From positions 138,415,191 to 138,479,190 of the forward strand of contig NC_081185.1 in assembly GCF_029867415.1 (NCBI RefSeq): a stretch of DNA of 64,000 nucleotides. The letters are read 5' to 3'. The first letter of the stretch is position 1. Every line of letters starts with the position of its first letter. The notes beneath the pieces are model-generated. The model worked only from the letters and a program-made list of their open reading frames with translations, did no database searches and was not told where the DNA came from. Made by a program: the position numbers and the translations under genes. Below are positions 21,489-33,402 of this stretch, piece by piece. Source of the stretch: Vicia villosa (lineage: Eukaryota > Streptophyta > Magnoliopsida > Fabales > Fabaceae).

Positions 21489-22925
21489 TCAAATTTGGCC
21501 CTCAGGTGTGAAAGCGATAGCCTTGGAATCAATCAGGTCTTGAACCTTGTCTTTGAATGGCTGACAGTCTTCAATCGAATGCCCAGGTGCCCCAGCATGG
21601 TAGCCACAACTAACATTAGGGTCAAATCCCTCAGGATACGGGAAAGAAACAGGCTTCAACTGCTTCGGTTCTACCAAGGAAAGATTGATCAAGTGAGAAA
21701 ACAACTTATCACGAGTCATAGGAATGGGATCAAATACTCTTTTTGGCCTTCTATGCTTCTGTTTACCATGTGGGTGACGATTCTGTTGATGATTCTGCCT
21801 TGTTGGCGCCCGCTGACTTGATTGATCATTTGGGATAAGCTTCTGTTGACCAAACTGAGTGGGAGGCTGACTGAGAGTTGCAGCACAAATTTGTGGGTCA
21901 TCCTGAACAGGAGTTACTGCCACTGCTTCCTGACAAGAGATATGATCAGGAGAATAATCAGGAGATTCCTCTTCATAATCAGACACTTCATTGGTCTCTT
22001 CACCCATTTGCTTAGGGACTTCAGAAGGAGTATCAACAACTTGGACATTACCATTCCTAATACCACGCTCCATTCGTTCTCCGACAAGAACCAATTCTAC
22101 GAAATCAGAAGCTTTACATGCAGCCAAACATTGGTAGTACGGACTTTCCATCACATCCTTAAACATATCCATGAGCTCTTTCTCTAAGAGTGGAGGTTGA
22201 ACTCTAGCAGCTAATTCTCTCCATCTTCGGGCATATTCTCTGAACGATTCGTCAATTTTCTTAGTCAAAGCTTGAAGTTGCATTCTGGTCGGAGCCATGT
22301 TGCTATTGTGCTTGTAACGCTTGACAAAGGCTTCTGCTAGTTCTTTCCAAGTTTGGACATCGGTTCTTTCGAGTTGATTATACCACTCAAGAGATGTGCC
22401 ACTGAGGCTATCCTGAAAAAAATGCATTAACAGTTTGTCATTCTCAGCATAAGGAGCCATTTTGTTGCAAAATGCCTTGACATGAGCTATCGGACACGTG
22501 GTACCCTTGTACTTCTCGAAGTTGGGGACTTTGAACTTAGCAGGAATCTTAATACCAGGAACTAGGCACAAACCAGCAGCATCTAAATCAATGGAGTCAC
22601 GACCTTCCATGGCCTTCAACCTTTCATCCAGGAGGTGGAACCTTTTTTCAAACTCGTCAATCGGGAACCTGAAGGCTTCAAATTCTGAATTATTCTCATG
22701 ATGCGAAGTCTCCTTAACAGGAATTGGAATCTCAACAGTGTTTCTAACATTCTGATTCACAAGACCTTCTCCTATGTTGAGATTAACATTTGTATCTGGC
22801 CTCTGAAGAATCTGTCTCAATTCTTCGTGTCTAAAAGCAAGGGCTTGAATAGCCTCCATACAATGATTCAGGTTAATCCCCATTTCTGTCCTCATCTGAG
22901 TTAAGTCCTCACGAAGTTGTTCCAT
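21489..22925 (-). CDS. gag: Ogre-like Gag, 478 aa, intact
   Basis: Gag packages the RNA and forms the cytoplasmic virus-like particle. The N-terminal part (about 1-45, MEQLREDLTQMRTEMGINLN) looks coiled-coil. Residues about 120-290 are the Ty3/gypsy capsid domain (VPNFEKYKGTTCPIAHVKAF, SLSGTSLEWYNQL, FREYARRWRELAARVQPPL). A basic Gln/His/Arg-rich stretch and one zinc-knuckle variant (CGYHAGAPGHSIEDC, pattern CX2HX5HX4C) follow near the C-terminus. The frame stops just after the knuckle, where protease would begin. The ATG at 22925 is the natural start. No frameshift is seen, which fits a recent copy or selection for Gag in this family. Confidence 0.88.
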   Translation of the reverse strand: MEQLREDLTQMRTEMGINLNHCMEAIQALAFRHEELRQILQRPDTNVNLNIGEGLVNQNVRNTVEIPIPVKETSHHENNSEFEAFRFPIDEFEKRFHLLDERLKAMEGRDSIDLDAAGLCLVPGIKIPAKFKVPNFEKYKGTTCPIAHVKAFCNKMAPYAENDKLLMHFFQDSLSGTSLEWYNQLERTDVQTWKELAEAFVKRYKHNSNMAPTRMQLQALTKKIDESFREYARRWRELAARVQPPLLEKELMDMFKDVMESPYYQCLAACKASDFVELVLVGERMERGIRNGNVQVVDTPSEVPKQMGEETNEVSDYEEESPDYSPDHISCQEAVAVTPVQDDPQICAATLSQPPTQFGQQKLIPNDQSSQRAPTRQNHQQNRHPHGKQKHRRPKRVFDPIPMTRDKLFSHLINLSLVEPKQLKPVSFPYPEGFDPNVSCGYHAGAPGHSIEDCQPFKDKVQDLIDSKAIAFTPEGQI

Positions 22926-23903
22926 GGTTACCTTTCGAGCACGTAGCGGTGAGAAGTCAATTCGTTGCTGAAGTCAAAATCTGTGTAGAAAGGGCCCCCA
23001 TAAGCTTCTGAGAGAAATATGAAATGCATGATAATATGAATGCATGTTTCATTTCCAAGGGATCCTAAAGTCTTTTCATCAACTTTTGTTTCTCTTTTAT
23101 TCTTTTTTTTTTTGCGTATAGTATCTTTTCTTTTTTTCTTTTCCATCTTTTCTGTTTTTCTACTTTCTTTTTTGTTTCCTCTTTTTTTTGGAAATAGACT
23201 TTAGAATCCCCCACAAATGAAGTGGATAAAGTAATGATGTTATGCAATGCACAAGCATGGGATCAAGGTCCATATAATCTTAGTAACCACTGTACAATCC
23301 TCTGAATAACTGATACAGGTCAGATGTCATGAGATCAAAGGTCCGACATATGTATCATAGAACCAAAGGAACCATAGTCACCAACAGAACTGAATAGTCA
23401 CCAACGGTACCTGTCATGTATATCCCTCCCCACTCACAGGTGAATCTAGGTCAGGGTAGGTCAAAATGGCAACCAGCGTTATCAGTCCTCCTGAGATACC
23501 ACCATTGTTGCATCTACATGCCAACAATGATACCCCATTTGGACCTCGACTGGGCGTGGGTCTCATGATCGCACTAGACAAGACCTGACATCTCATCGGC
23601 GTCATGACTATCCACTCTATCCTAGGTATCCTATGTGTCACTCTGGCCTGGGTATTGGGCCTTTTACCTCATAGAACATCCCACCCAACCTGCAAAACAG
23701 AACAGAAGACCCCAACGAACACAGAATATAATCCATATGCATGATGTGCAAACAGAAATAAACATGATATGCAAGCAGAAAAATAAACATGCAAACATAT
23801 ATACAAGGTATAGATATAAAAACAAATAAACACCCAGTAAATAAACAAACAAACGCAGGCTAGGATCGACTCGCTAAGCATGGACCAGCACTGGTCTATC
23901 ACA
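22926..23903 (-). mobile_element. Untranslated leader of Element 1
   Basis: About 1 kb between the primer site and gag. Autonomous Ogre elements typically have an extra ORF1 here; only short frames (75 aa at most) are present, so ORF1 is absent. Pyrimidine-rich runs (plus strand, 23090-23200) and AT-rich stretches are the only visible structure. Confidence 0.7.
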
Positions 23904-23921
23904 TCCCCAGCAGAGTCGCCA
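23904..23921 (-). other. Primer-binding site of Element 1
   Basis: TGGCGACTCTGCTGGGGA on the minus strand, two bases beyond the 5' LTR. From memory this is the Ogre site, complementary to the 3' end of tRNA-Arg, where minus-strand DNA synthesis starts. Confidence 0.88.
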
Positions 23922-23923
23922 GC

Positions 23924-26900
23924 TGTCGCTACCGCGAAAAAGGGAATCAGAGTCGCCACTAATATATTCATCCCATTGCGGGAAAGGAATATCAGAAACC
24001 TAACTCGAAACAAGGACAAGGTCTTTCGACCAGAGAATAGGGCACGGGAGTCGGTTACGCAAGGGGAAGGTGTTAGCACTCCTCACGCCCATCGTACTCG
24101 ATGGTATCCACCTATGTTTGTTTCTATCTAAAGGGTGTATCTATGTCTAAAACCTAAATGCGAATGAATGCAAAAGGAATACGGGGAAAAGAAGGAATTA
24201 TTTACAAGTGTGCTCGCTTAGGCCCCGCGACCCAATGCCTACGTATCCCTTAAAAGGAATCAGAGCGACCGTAGTTCGGCTCCATAGTTTCCATTTGTTT
24301 TGTGTTTTTTAGTTGAACAGAGGTTAAGGTCACAATCCACGATGCTCGACCTTTGGAGACTTATACGCCTACTTTGGAAAGGACTTAACTTGTTCTTAGG
24401 TGCCTAACAAGGCAAAAGAAAAGAATCTTGGGTTTGTGTCTTTTATTGTAATTCCACAACGACAAAACCCACTACAAGGCTTCGCATTGCTTCCTTACTT
24501 TGTTTTAAGTCTGAGCCTTTTATTAAGCATTTTGAGTATTTTTGGTTGGTGTTTTTTAAGGGAATTTATTTGTGATTTAGATCATACCAAAAAAAGAGTT
24601 TTTTTGAATATTTAGAGAATGCACATCGAGGTCTACACCACAATCGTTTCTCTAAATAAAATACATTTTTTTTTGAATATTTAGAGAATACACATCGAGG
24701 CCTACGCCACAATCGTTTCTCTAAATAGCGGTTAAGAAATACACCGAGGCCTACGCCTCAATCATTTCTCTTCCGCTAAGTAGGAAAGAACATACATCGG
24801 GGCCTACGCCCCAATCATTTCTTTCCTACCACAAAAAGAAGAAGAACGCGGTATGATCCTTATCAGTAGTTATTAAGCTTTTTTAAGATTGAAAAGAAAA
24901 AGAATGAACAAGGGGAACTAACCTATCCTCTAATCTAATTGTCATTTACAAGTCTAAATCTAATGTTAACATGGTGACTAAATTCTAAGAGGAGCATACA
25001 AATTGATACTAACGAAATAGGCCAAAAATATGGCCAAAAACAAGTAACAAAATCTCACAACAATTATACAAAAAATAGCATGGAAATGGTACAAGAACAA
25101 TTCAAACATTAGTGCAAAAAAAAACCTAAAAAACTACTATTATTTTTATGAGCTTTTTTATGGGGAAATCTAATTCAAGCCTAACTATGTTAAAAAATTA
25201 TTAACCCTAAAATTAACAATTTTATTGTTTTCTATGTCATTTTTTTATTACCTAAAAATCAAACAAAGAAATTATGATTCTAACTATTGTTATTACCTAA
25301 AAAATCTAATGAAAAAATTATGATTTTTATGCTTTTTATTATCTAAAAAAAAACTGTCAAAATTAAGTCAAGAATTCTAAATTCTAACAAAAGAAATATG
25401 GAAACAGGGGGGTGAAAGCCTGAAAATGGAGTGCAGCCAATAGATCAGCGCACAGGGCCCAAGGGAGTGGCCCAGAATGGTTGTTTTTGTTGTTCAATTT
25501 TTCTTCATGCCAAAAAAGTGTGGAATGGGCTCACAGTGGGGTGTGCTAGTAGCAATTTCGTGAGCCCAAGGTTTTGCTTGATCCATCACAATCTTTATTC
25601 AAATTTTCATCAAAAAATCAATACTCCATTAATGTTATGTTAATTCCCAATTCAGAATGGATAATCAGGCATTTATGACTCACTTAATCTCCAATTATGG
25701 CTAATATTCAGATTTAATTCTAATTAAATAAAATCAATAGTAAAAGAGGGCCTAGGGTTACCGAATGTGACGATTGAACTTTGGACTCAGTTCCTCTTCC
25801 CCTCCTCACGAACAAACGGCGCCGGAAGACACTTCTTCCCCGTCGAGCCTCTCAACCTTCTTCTCCGACGAAGCTCTCGGACTACTCCTCTCTCCGTCAT
25901 CGTGCACAATTGCGGTCTCTCGTTTCAATTAGCTCACACTCGATTCATAACTTTTCAGATTCAAACTCTCAAATCTCTCGCTAACCTCTTCGACTTCGTG
26001 TTCTTCTTCTTTTCATTCAAGATTCGCGAGGATGATAAGAGGTAATCGTTGTGATACGAAGCCGATGCAGTGATGTTGTTATGGTTCTGAGGAAACAGTG
26101 AAGATTAGGCGGAGATAAGATGAAGGCGAAGCTTCAGAGGTAACGCATGGTGAAGGATTGAATGTAGGATTGAATCGTGTTTGAAGATTGATGAAGATTT
26201 TTCGGTTGTTCAGATTTTTTGGTGAGTTTTCGATTCTGTTCTTTTTCATTCGATTCCTTCTCCCAATTTCTGTTGTAACTCTTTTTTCTTCTGTTGTTTC
26301 TGAATTCAGAGAGGGAGAGGATGATAAGAGATGAAGATGGTGATGGAAACTGAAGGTTGATGAACAAAAATGGGGGAGTTCTGAATGTGATGATCAGTTG
26401 AATGAAGAGAGGATCGAGAAGAATTGAAGGGAGATGAATGTGAAGATTGTGTGTGTCAAGAGAGTGAAGAATGGCTAAGCTGAAGATTCAAGATGAAAGT
26501 GAATTGTGTGGTGAAGAAGCTGAATGATGATGAATGAATGGTGAAGAAGTGAAGATTGGGAGAAAGTGTAGAGATAAGAAGATGATCGGAGGTGACGATG
26601 TGATTCACAGTGGAGAAAGAGAAGGGGTCTGAAGGATGCTGAAGATGAATAGTGATGATGATTGAGAATGAATGGTGGAGAACTGAGAAATCGAGGAGTG
26701 AAGGGAGGTGAATCTCTGTGAACAATGGTGAAAAATGAGAGAATGGAGAAAATGAAGAATGGTTCCCCCTGTGAAGATTGAAGAAGCTCAAGTTATATAG
26801 AGGTTCAAGGAGAGGATTTTGTTCAGGTTCCTTCTAATTCCCTTCTTCTGCTTTTTCTGTTATAGATTCTGTTAGATGTGTAACTGAATTTTAGGTTAGT

Positions 26901-28685
26901 TATGGATTGAGCTTGGTTCTGTTAGTTATGTTAGTTGTAGGTTGTTTTCGGTTAGTTATGAGCTGAATCTTGATTAGGTTGTTAGCAATCTGTTGGAGTT
27001 TGTTGGTTATAGTGTGAATGAGGTAAGAAAGTGGAGGTTAATAAGTGGCTGGTTATGTGAGTTAGTTTAGAGGTTTGCTGCAAGTTAATTAAAAGGGATT
27101 GGAATTGGTTTCTGTTATTGATGTTTGTATATGCTGACTGATAGTTTTGAAGGGCTGAATTGTGTATGGATGTATTGATTGAGCGGTTCGGGTCTGCAAG
27201 TTTGGAATGGAGATGGAATTGTCCTGTTCTGAGTTTCTTATGGTTTATGCGGGGCTGAATCTTGGTTTTGTTGAATGTTTTGCAGGATGCTGTTAGCAAC
27301 AGGCCAAGTGCAAGATCCTCAGCAGTTACTTGTCAAGTGCTTCTTCTTTTTTTTTTCTTCTCTGAAATTATGCTGTAGTATCAAATGGACCCAGTTTGAA
27401 TGTTGACTGTGTGCATGCAGTGTTGGCTTGTATTTGAGTATGCTACCGGGTTTAATTTCTTTCTTTTTTCTGAACTGATTTTGTTGCCAAATTCTGATAT
27501 GATGATGCTTTGAACTGATGTAAATTGTATGGTTTTGTCTTGATGTATGCAGGTGCTGTTTACTTGTGTAATGGAAGAGACGAACCGAGACAAGCTTTGT
27601 CAAGAGACACCATTTTGGCTTATGTCCACTAGAATTAGCAACTTATTTAGAATTCGAAATAGAGATTAAATGTAACGAAACCTTCAGTACTTTGTAACAC
27701 TTGTAAGAACTTCGTATAGAACTCGTGCCTTTGTAATACTGGATGCTTTAAGACCTTGTAACAAGTGTATGGCTTTTTTGTAATATTTGAGAAAATGCAC
27801 TTTGAAGTTTAAGCACAGAACTTGAAAGGTTTTTATGGTTTCAAAGTTGAAGATACAATCTGAAGTTCTTTATTTTGTGAAACTTGCATTCCTCTTGTAT
27901 CTTGATGATGTACCTTGGGATTAGTCCTTGGAGTTTAAGATCGGTCCTTATCATGCACGTTGACTTGCCTTGACTGATGATGAATGGTGAACATTAAATG
28001 TGGACATAACTTCGTTGGTATAACCCTTTTGATCAACTTGAATGATTTTTGAATGGATACTTGAGTGAGATTCCATGGTAACCTTTGCTTTTGCAACTTG
28101 AACTCCACGTCACATTCTAATCCCATCAAGCTTGTATGTTAAGAACTCATAGCCCGAAGTGGTAGCTTGAAATGAATATTTCACGATAATGAACCCAACT
28201 CAATCCAACTTTCAATAATCATTCGCATAAAACCAACGAGCAAATGCCTTAATAACAGTGAATTCACAACTCTGTATTTTGCACCACGACAAAGTCTTTC
28301 CTCAGTTGATGCCCTTCATATAACCATAATGCCTTAGGAGCCTTTTTTATGAAGACAAAGATTGAAGCACAGAAGAACACCTTAACATAAGATCCAATTA
28401 CCCTTTGCTGGTGAACCTTGTAACTTGATGAATAAGAATTTCATGAATCAAACCCTAATTCTATGATCCCCGTGCTCAAAGAACAACTAGGTGAATCAAG
28501 TTTATCTTAAGTAGGAACCTCAAAGCCATAAAGGAACCTTAAGCTTTCAAAATCCTCGATCCCATTCTTTTTATTGGTTAATGAATGCATGATCTATGTT
28601 AGATGACCTAGTGGAAGGTATGTGCATGAATGTGAAGCTTAAGCCAGTTAGAAATAAATATGTGGGCAAATTTTGGGGTGCAACA
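23924..28685 (-). mobile_element. 5' LTR of Element 1
   Basis: Same length and nearly same sequence as 13049-17810 at a constant offset of 10,875 bp. Differences noted by eye near 13523, 15050, 15602, 15832, 16408, 16570, 16664, 17079 and 17203. TATA box 26793-26799, hairpin array 24610-24829, conserved hairpin 24058-24087. Confidence 0.93.
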
Positions 28686-28690
28686 ATCAT
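28686..28690 (+). repeat. Right target-site duplication ATCAT of Element 1
   Basis: Matches 13044-13048. Confidence 0.9.
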
Positions 28691-30426
28691 CCCCTTCCTT
28701 GTTTCCTGCGGAAATAGCCATGGATTTTGCTGCAGATTTTCTTGCGGAAAAACCTTTGAATAATTCTGCATTTTGAAACCTGCAAAAATCGAATCAAACA
28801 AAGATGTAAACAGCCCAGATCAACTTGAAATTACTCCCTGATCACGAATATCATATTCGTTTGGGCTGAAAACTCTTGTAGGTACAAAAATGAAAGCTAA
28901 GCTTTCCCATGCCCTAACAATGGTGACGCACGTTCTGGGCTTCGAAGCTTTGCGTGGATGGTTCAAACATGTTATAAACATCATTGTGAACTCATATGCA
29001 TGATTAGATTCCATTTAAACAAATTAAATCGTGAGATATGAGAATTTAAAAAATACATGAATGTGAGGCAATTCGGTATGCATGTTATAAGGGTCATGGA
29101 AGCTTAGTAATTGATCAAACATACCCTAACTTACCTAAGGAGGAATATTGGATGGTTGGTCTAGACTAGAAGCAGCTGCAATAGGAGATCTCGTATGCCC
29201 TAGGTTCTTTGAATTTTTGAAACTTGGAGAGTGCTTTTTTAGGCCAGGCTGCGTGAGTCCTTGTACTGAACGTGTTCCACCATATATAAGGATCAATTTA
29301 GGGTTAATCTTGGGCTTGGATCTTTGCCTTTTACGTTACCTTGAAAACTTAAGAAAATATAACTTAAATCCTTCTATTTTTTTCTCAAATCTCTTCTATC
29401 ATCAAACCAAAAGATTTCAATGATTTAAATTATATATTTTATTCATGATTTGATTGGAAAAATATCCTTTGAGCATCCCTTGAATATCTCCATTATTTAT
29501 TTAATTAAATTTGATTTTTAATGAATAAAAATCAAGAATAAATAAAATAAAATAAAGGAATGGTGTATGAATGGTTCCATTGGTCGTGGCCCATGTTAGG
29601 AGCAAGTTCTCAACATAAAAAGATAGGCCCATTTGGAAATTTCTCCAAAATTGTCCAACTTGTACAAGCCATAACTACTTCAATTTTTATCGTATTGAGA
29701 TGATCTAGGACTTTTTGGAAAGCTCAAGATTTCCTATACAAGGCACTTTGGAACATATTTTTCATTTGGAGATTTTATCTTGATGATATGGCTCCTGACA
29801 AAAAATAGTTTTTTGCGATCTTCTAGCCGGACCTGTAATGTTTTGGCTCATATCTCTTATGCGAAAGCATTTCTGGATCTTGGACCCAACATCAAAGTTA
29901 TAGAGAATCAAATTTCCTTGAGAATGAGCTTTGGTTGGGAAATTTCTGATGAAGTATGAGAGAGATATGGTCATTCAAAGTTGGATTGACTTTCTTTTAA
30001 AAATCCTAAGTTAGAAACTTAGGGTTTTAATGATTTTGGAGCTTTTCTTGATGAATCATGATCAATACTTGATCAAATGATGAATTTTACTTCAAAATAT
30101 TGATGTTGATGAAAAATCAGGAGTTTTGACTGTGGTTTGACCACAATTAACTTTTAGATCAAACTAGTCGACTGTTGACTATTTGAACTTTTGTTTGAAC
30201 AAAATTGGGAATCAGGGCTTGAAACTTGGCATGAGGATACTTTGAAGCGTATGAGAGGCCATGAAGTCCAATTGAGGTTTTAGAACCTGATTTTTCTTGG
30301 GGAGAGACAAAACCCTAATTGTGAAGCCTTTGATTAGGAGAGTGTGCACTTAGTCCACCCTTGAGCTTTTGATACTTGAATGAGCTTATCAGTAAAAATA
30401 TGATGGGAAAATTTTGGGGTATGACA
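28691..30426 (-). mobile_element. Right part (LTR start) of the Tat LTR fragment LTR-A
   Basis: On the minus strand it begins TGTCATACCCCAAAATTTTC at 30426, then runs through a U3 related to Element 2 (28840-28990 resembles 38755-38895; 29590-30370 resembles 39490-40340). The CATATATAAGG near 29281 is a possible TATA-region remnant. No target duplication is found because the left end at about 11274 is damaged. Confidence 0.7.
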
Positions 30427-31219
30427 AGTACCTAAGAAAGGAGGAGTCACGGTGATTAAAAATGAGAAAGTTGAAACTATAACCAAGCGAGTTGAATCTG
30501 GTTGGCGAATGTGCATAGACTATAGAAAATTAAATAAAGTCACTCGAAAAGACCATTTTCCCCTTCCATTCATTGACCAAATGTTAGAACGCCTAGCTAG
30601 ACATTCTCATTTCTGTTACTTAGACGATTATTCCACTTTCTTCCAAATCCCAATCCATCCTGATAACCAAGAGAAAACAACTTTCACCTGCCCATTTGGA
30701 ATCTTTGTCTACCGATGAATGCCATTCGGATTATGTAACGCACCTACGACATTTCAAATATGTATGATGGCAATATTCTCCAATTTCCTTGACAATATTA
30801 TGGAAGTCTTCATGGACGACTTCTCCGTATGTGGACAAAGTTTCGAGGGATGTCTTGCGAATTTAGAAAAAGTTCTAGAACATTGCGTGAAAGTTAACCT
30901 AGTACTAAATTGGGAGAAATGTCACTTTATGGTGCAAGAAGGGATTGTGCTAGGACATATCGTATCAAATAGAGGAATTGAAGTAGATAGAGCTAAAATA
31001 GAAGTCATCGAAAACCTTCAACCTCCAAAGACCATAAGAGAAATACGAAGTTTCTTAGGACACGCTGGTTTCTACCGATGTTTTATTAAGGACTTCTCAA
31101 AGATAACTAAACCCTTAACCAAATTATTAATGAAAGACGCCGATTTTATCTTTGATGACAAGTGTTTAGAAGCCTTTAAAACCCTTAAGGAAGCTTTAAT
31201 CTCCGCACCCATTATGTAA
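30427..31219 (+). pseudogene. pol: Athila reverse transcriptase (broken)
   Basis: RT copies the element RNA into DNA. Motifs in order: VPKKGGVTVIK, WRMCIDYRKLNKVTRKDHFP, PLPFIDQML, TTFTCPFG, MPFGLCNAPTTFQ, the catalytic FMDDF (about 30815) and FLGHAGFYRCFIKDFSKI. A TGA at 30716 stands where FAYRRMPFG-type elements have Arg, and a TAA ends the frame at 31217. The palm start upstream of VPKKGG is missing because of the insertion. Confidence 0.9.
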
Positions 31220-31640
31220 CCTCCCGATTAGACTGAACCTTTCGAAATAATGTGTGACGCAAGTGATTACGCTGTAGGCGCTGTCTTAGGACAACAAAAG
31301 GATAAGAAACTTCACGTCATTTACCATGCTAGTAGAACTATGGACAAAGCCCAAATGAATTATGCGACAACCGAAAAAGAACTTTTGGCGGTAGTATCTT
31401 CTTTAGATAAATTTCGTTCCTATTTAGTAGGAGCCAAAATAATCATATACATCGACCACGTTGCAATTAGGTACTTGTTAACTAAAAAGGACGCTAAACC
31501 GAGACTCCTAATATGGATCCTACTACTGCAAGAGTTCGACTTAGAAATTAAAGACAAAAAAGGAATTGAAAACGTCGTAGCAGACCACCTTTCTCGTTTA
31601 GAAAATTTAGAACCTGAAACCGTACCAATTAACGATGATT
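31220..31640 (+). pseudogene. pol: Athila RNase H
   Basis: Degrades RNA in RNA-DNA hybrids during replication. The acidic residues are in place: [12 protein letters not shown] (31253), EKELLAV (31376), [10 protein letters not shown] (31448) and [10 protein letters not shown] (31577). A TAG near 31229 lies upstream. From 31250 the frame stays open to 32500 and continues into integrase. Confidence 0.88.
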
Positions 31641-33023
31641 TTCCTTACGATAAACTTATCACTCAAATAGAAGGAAACACTTCTGATGAACCTGTCGAAA
31701 CAACTCTAGCCATGACCATTACACCTTGGTATGCGGATTTCGTAAACTATTTAGCCACTGGTGTACTCCTTCCTGACTTAAGTTACCAACAGAAGAAGAA
31801 ATTATTTCACGACCTAAAACATTACTATTGGGACGATCCTCTACTCTTTAAGAGAGGCCCCGATGGAATCTTTCGACATTGCGTACCCGAGGAAGAAATA
31901 GAAAGTATAGTAACACACTGCCACTCATCCTCCTATGGAGGTCATGCAAGCACATCTAAAACTTGTGCAAAGATCCTCCAATTTGGACTTTATTGGTCTA
32001 ACCTGTGGAAAGACGTACACTCTGCCATTAAAAACTGTGATAGATGTCAACGAACTGGAAACATTTCAAGACGAAACGAAATGCCTCAAAAAGGAACTTT
32101 AGAAGTAAAAATATTTGACGTCTGGGGAATAGACTTTATGGATCCCTTTCCTTCATATTTTGGAAATAAATACATCCTCGTAGCTGTCGACTACGTCTCA
32201 AAATGGATAAAAGCTATAGCCGCTCTTACAAATGACACACGTGTAGTAACCAAACTCTTTAAAAATGCCATCTTTCCTAGGTTTGGTGTACCTAGACTAG
32301 TGATTAGTGATGGAGGCTCCCATTTTATTTCAAAAATTCTCGAAAAACTTCTTCGGAAATATGGAGTTAATCTTCGAGTAGCGACACCGTATCATCCACT
32401 AACAAGCGGACAAGTGGAGGTATCTAACAGAGACATAAAACAAATATTGGAAAAGAATGATGCTATATCTAGAAAAGATTGGTCCTCCAAGTTAAATTAA
32501 GCTTTATGGACTTATAGAACAACTTTCAAAACTCCAATAGGAACCACTCCCTTTAAACTCGTTTACGAAAAATCTTGTCACCTCCCGGTAGAACTAGAAC
32601 ATAAAGCCTATTGGGCCATTAAAACTTTAAATTTAAATTACAATACCGCTGGCGAAAAGCGCATTCTGGACATAAACGAATTAGAAGAGCTTAGACAAGA
32701 CGCTACGAAAATGCTAGAATTTATAAAGAGAGAACGAAAAAATGGCATGACAAGCGCATATATAGAAAAAATTTTAACATAGGCGATAAAGTATTACTAT
32801 TTAATTCTAGGCTGAAGTTATTTCTTGAAAAATTACGCTCTAGATGGTCTGGTCCTTTCGAAATTACTAACATTTTCTGAGTGGAGCGATAGAAATTAGA
32901 GGAAAAACGGTTGAACCTTTTATCGTAAATGGACAACATCTTAAACATTACCATCGTCTCGAAAATGATGAAAACATGCATATTTTAAAACTTGATGAGC
33001 CACCCGCTCAATCTAAAAAATGA
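31641..33023 (+). pseudogene. pol: Athila integrase (broken in the C-terminal part)
   Basis: Integrase inserts the cDNA into the chromosome. The zinc-binding HHCC region ([22 protein letters not shown]) is followed by the catalytic D, D, E motifs ([29 protein letters not shown]). A TAA at 32498 interrupts, and homology continues with ALWTYRTTFKTPIGTTPF. A frameshift near 32740 leads to a frame with [12 protein letters not shown] and [10 protein letters not shown] (GPF-type C-terminal motif). A stop at 33021 probably marks the original end of pol. No chromodomain is visible, as expected for Athila. Confidence 0.88.
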
Positions 33024-33402
33024 ATTTCGTTTAAATTGTCGAGCTTACAACATTAAACAAAGCGCTTCGTGGGAGACAACCCACATTTTTATTACTTTTT
33101 AAATTTTCTTACTTTTCCCTTAATCATTGAATTTTAATGTCAAAATATTCATTTTTATTTTATTTTCAATTTTTATTTTATTTCATACTTTGATTATAAT
33201 AACTATTATTATCATTATAATTATTATTATAAAAATTTCATCTTTATATTATTATTATCTTTTAATATTTTTATTATATCTTTTTATTTTTATTTATTTT
33301 CTTTTTAATTTTCTTCTTTTTCAACATCCATCTATTTCTGACTTAACTTTCATGTTATCTTCAACTTAACTCACAGGCTAATTTAGTTACTAACATATCA
33401 CG
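33024..33402 (+). other. Spacer between pol and the first extra ORF
   Basis: Includes the block around 33062-33090 (GCTTCGTGGGAGACAACCCA), a phrase I associate with the region after pol in Athila elements, then a T/A-rich low-complexity run (33120-33370). Nothing else seen. Confidence 0.6.

Larger units (their letters stand above)
13049..28685 (-). mobile_element. Element 1: complete young non-autonomous Ogre-like retrotransposon (15.6 kb)
   Basis: Two LTRs of identical length (4762 bp) at 13049-17810 and 23924-28685, ATCAT duplications, an intact primer-binding site (23904-23921) and an intact polypurine tract (17811-17822) define a complete insertion. By eye the LTRs differ at only about nine positions. 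The 6.1 kb interior encodes Gag only; protease, RT and integrase are absent, so it would depend on a related autonomous Ogre for mobilisation. It is inserted in LTR-A. Confidence 0.93.

Noticed and set aside
33127..33369. 80-aa Ile/Tyr/Phe-rich frame
   Set aside because: Translation of a T/A-rich low-complexity run between pol and the extra ORFs.
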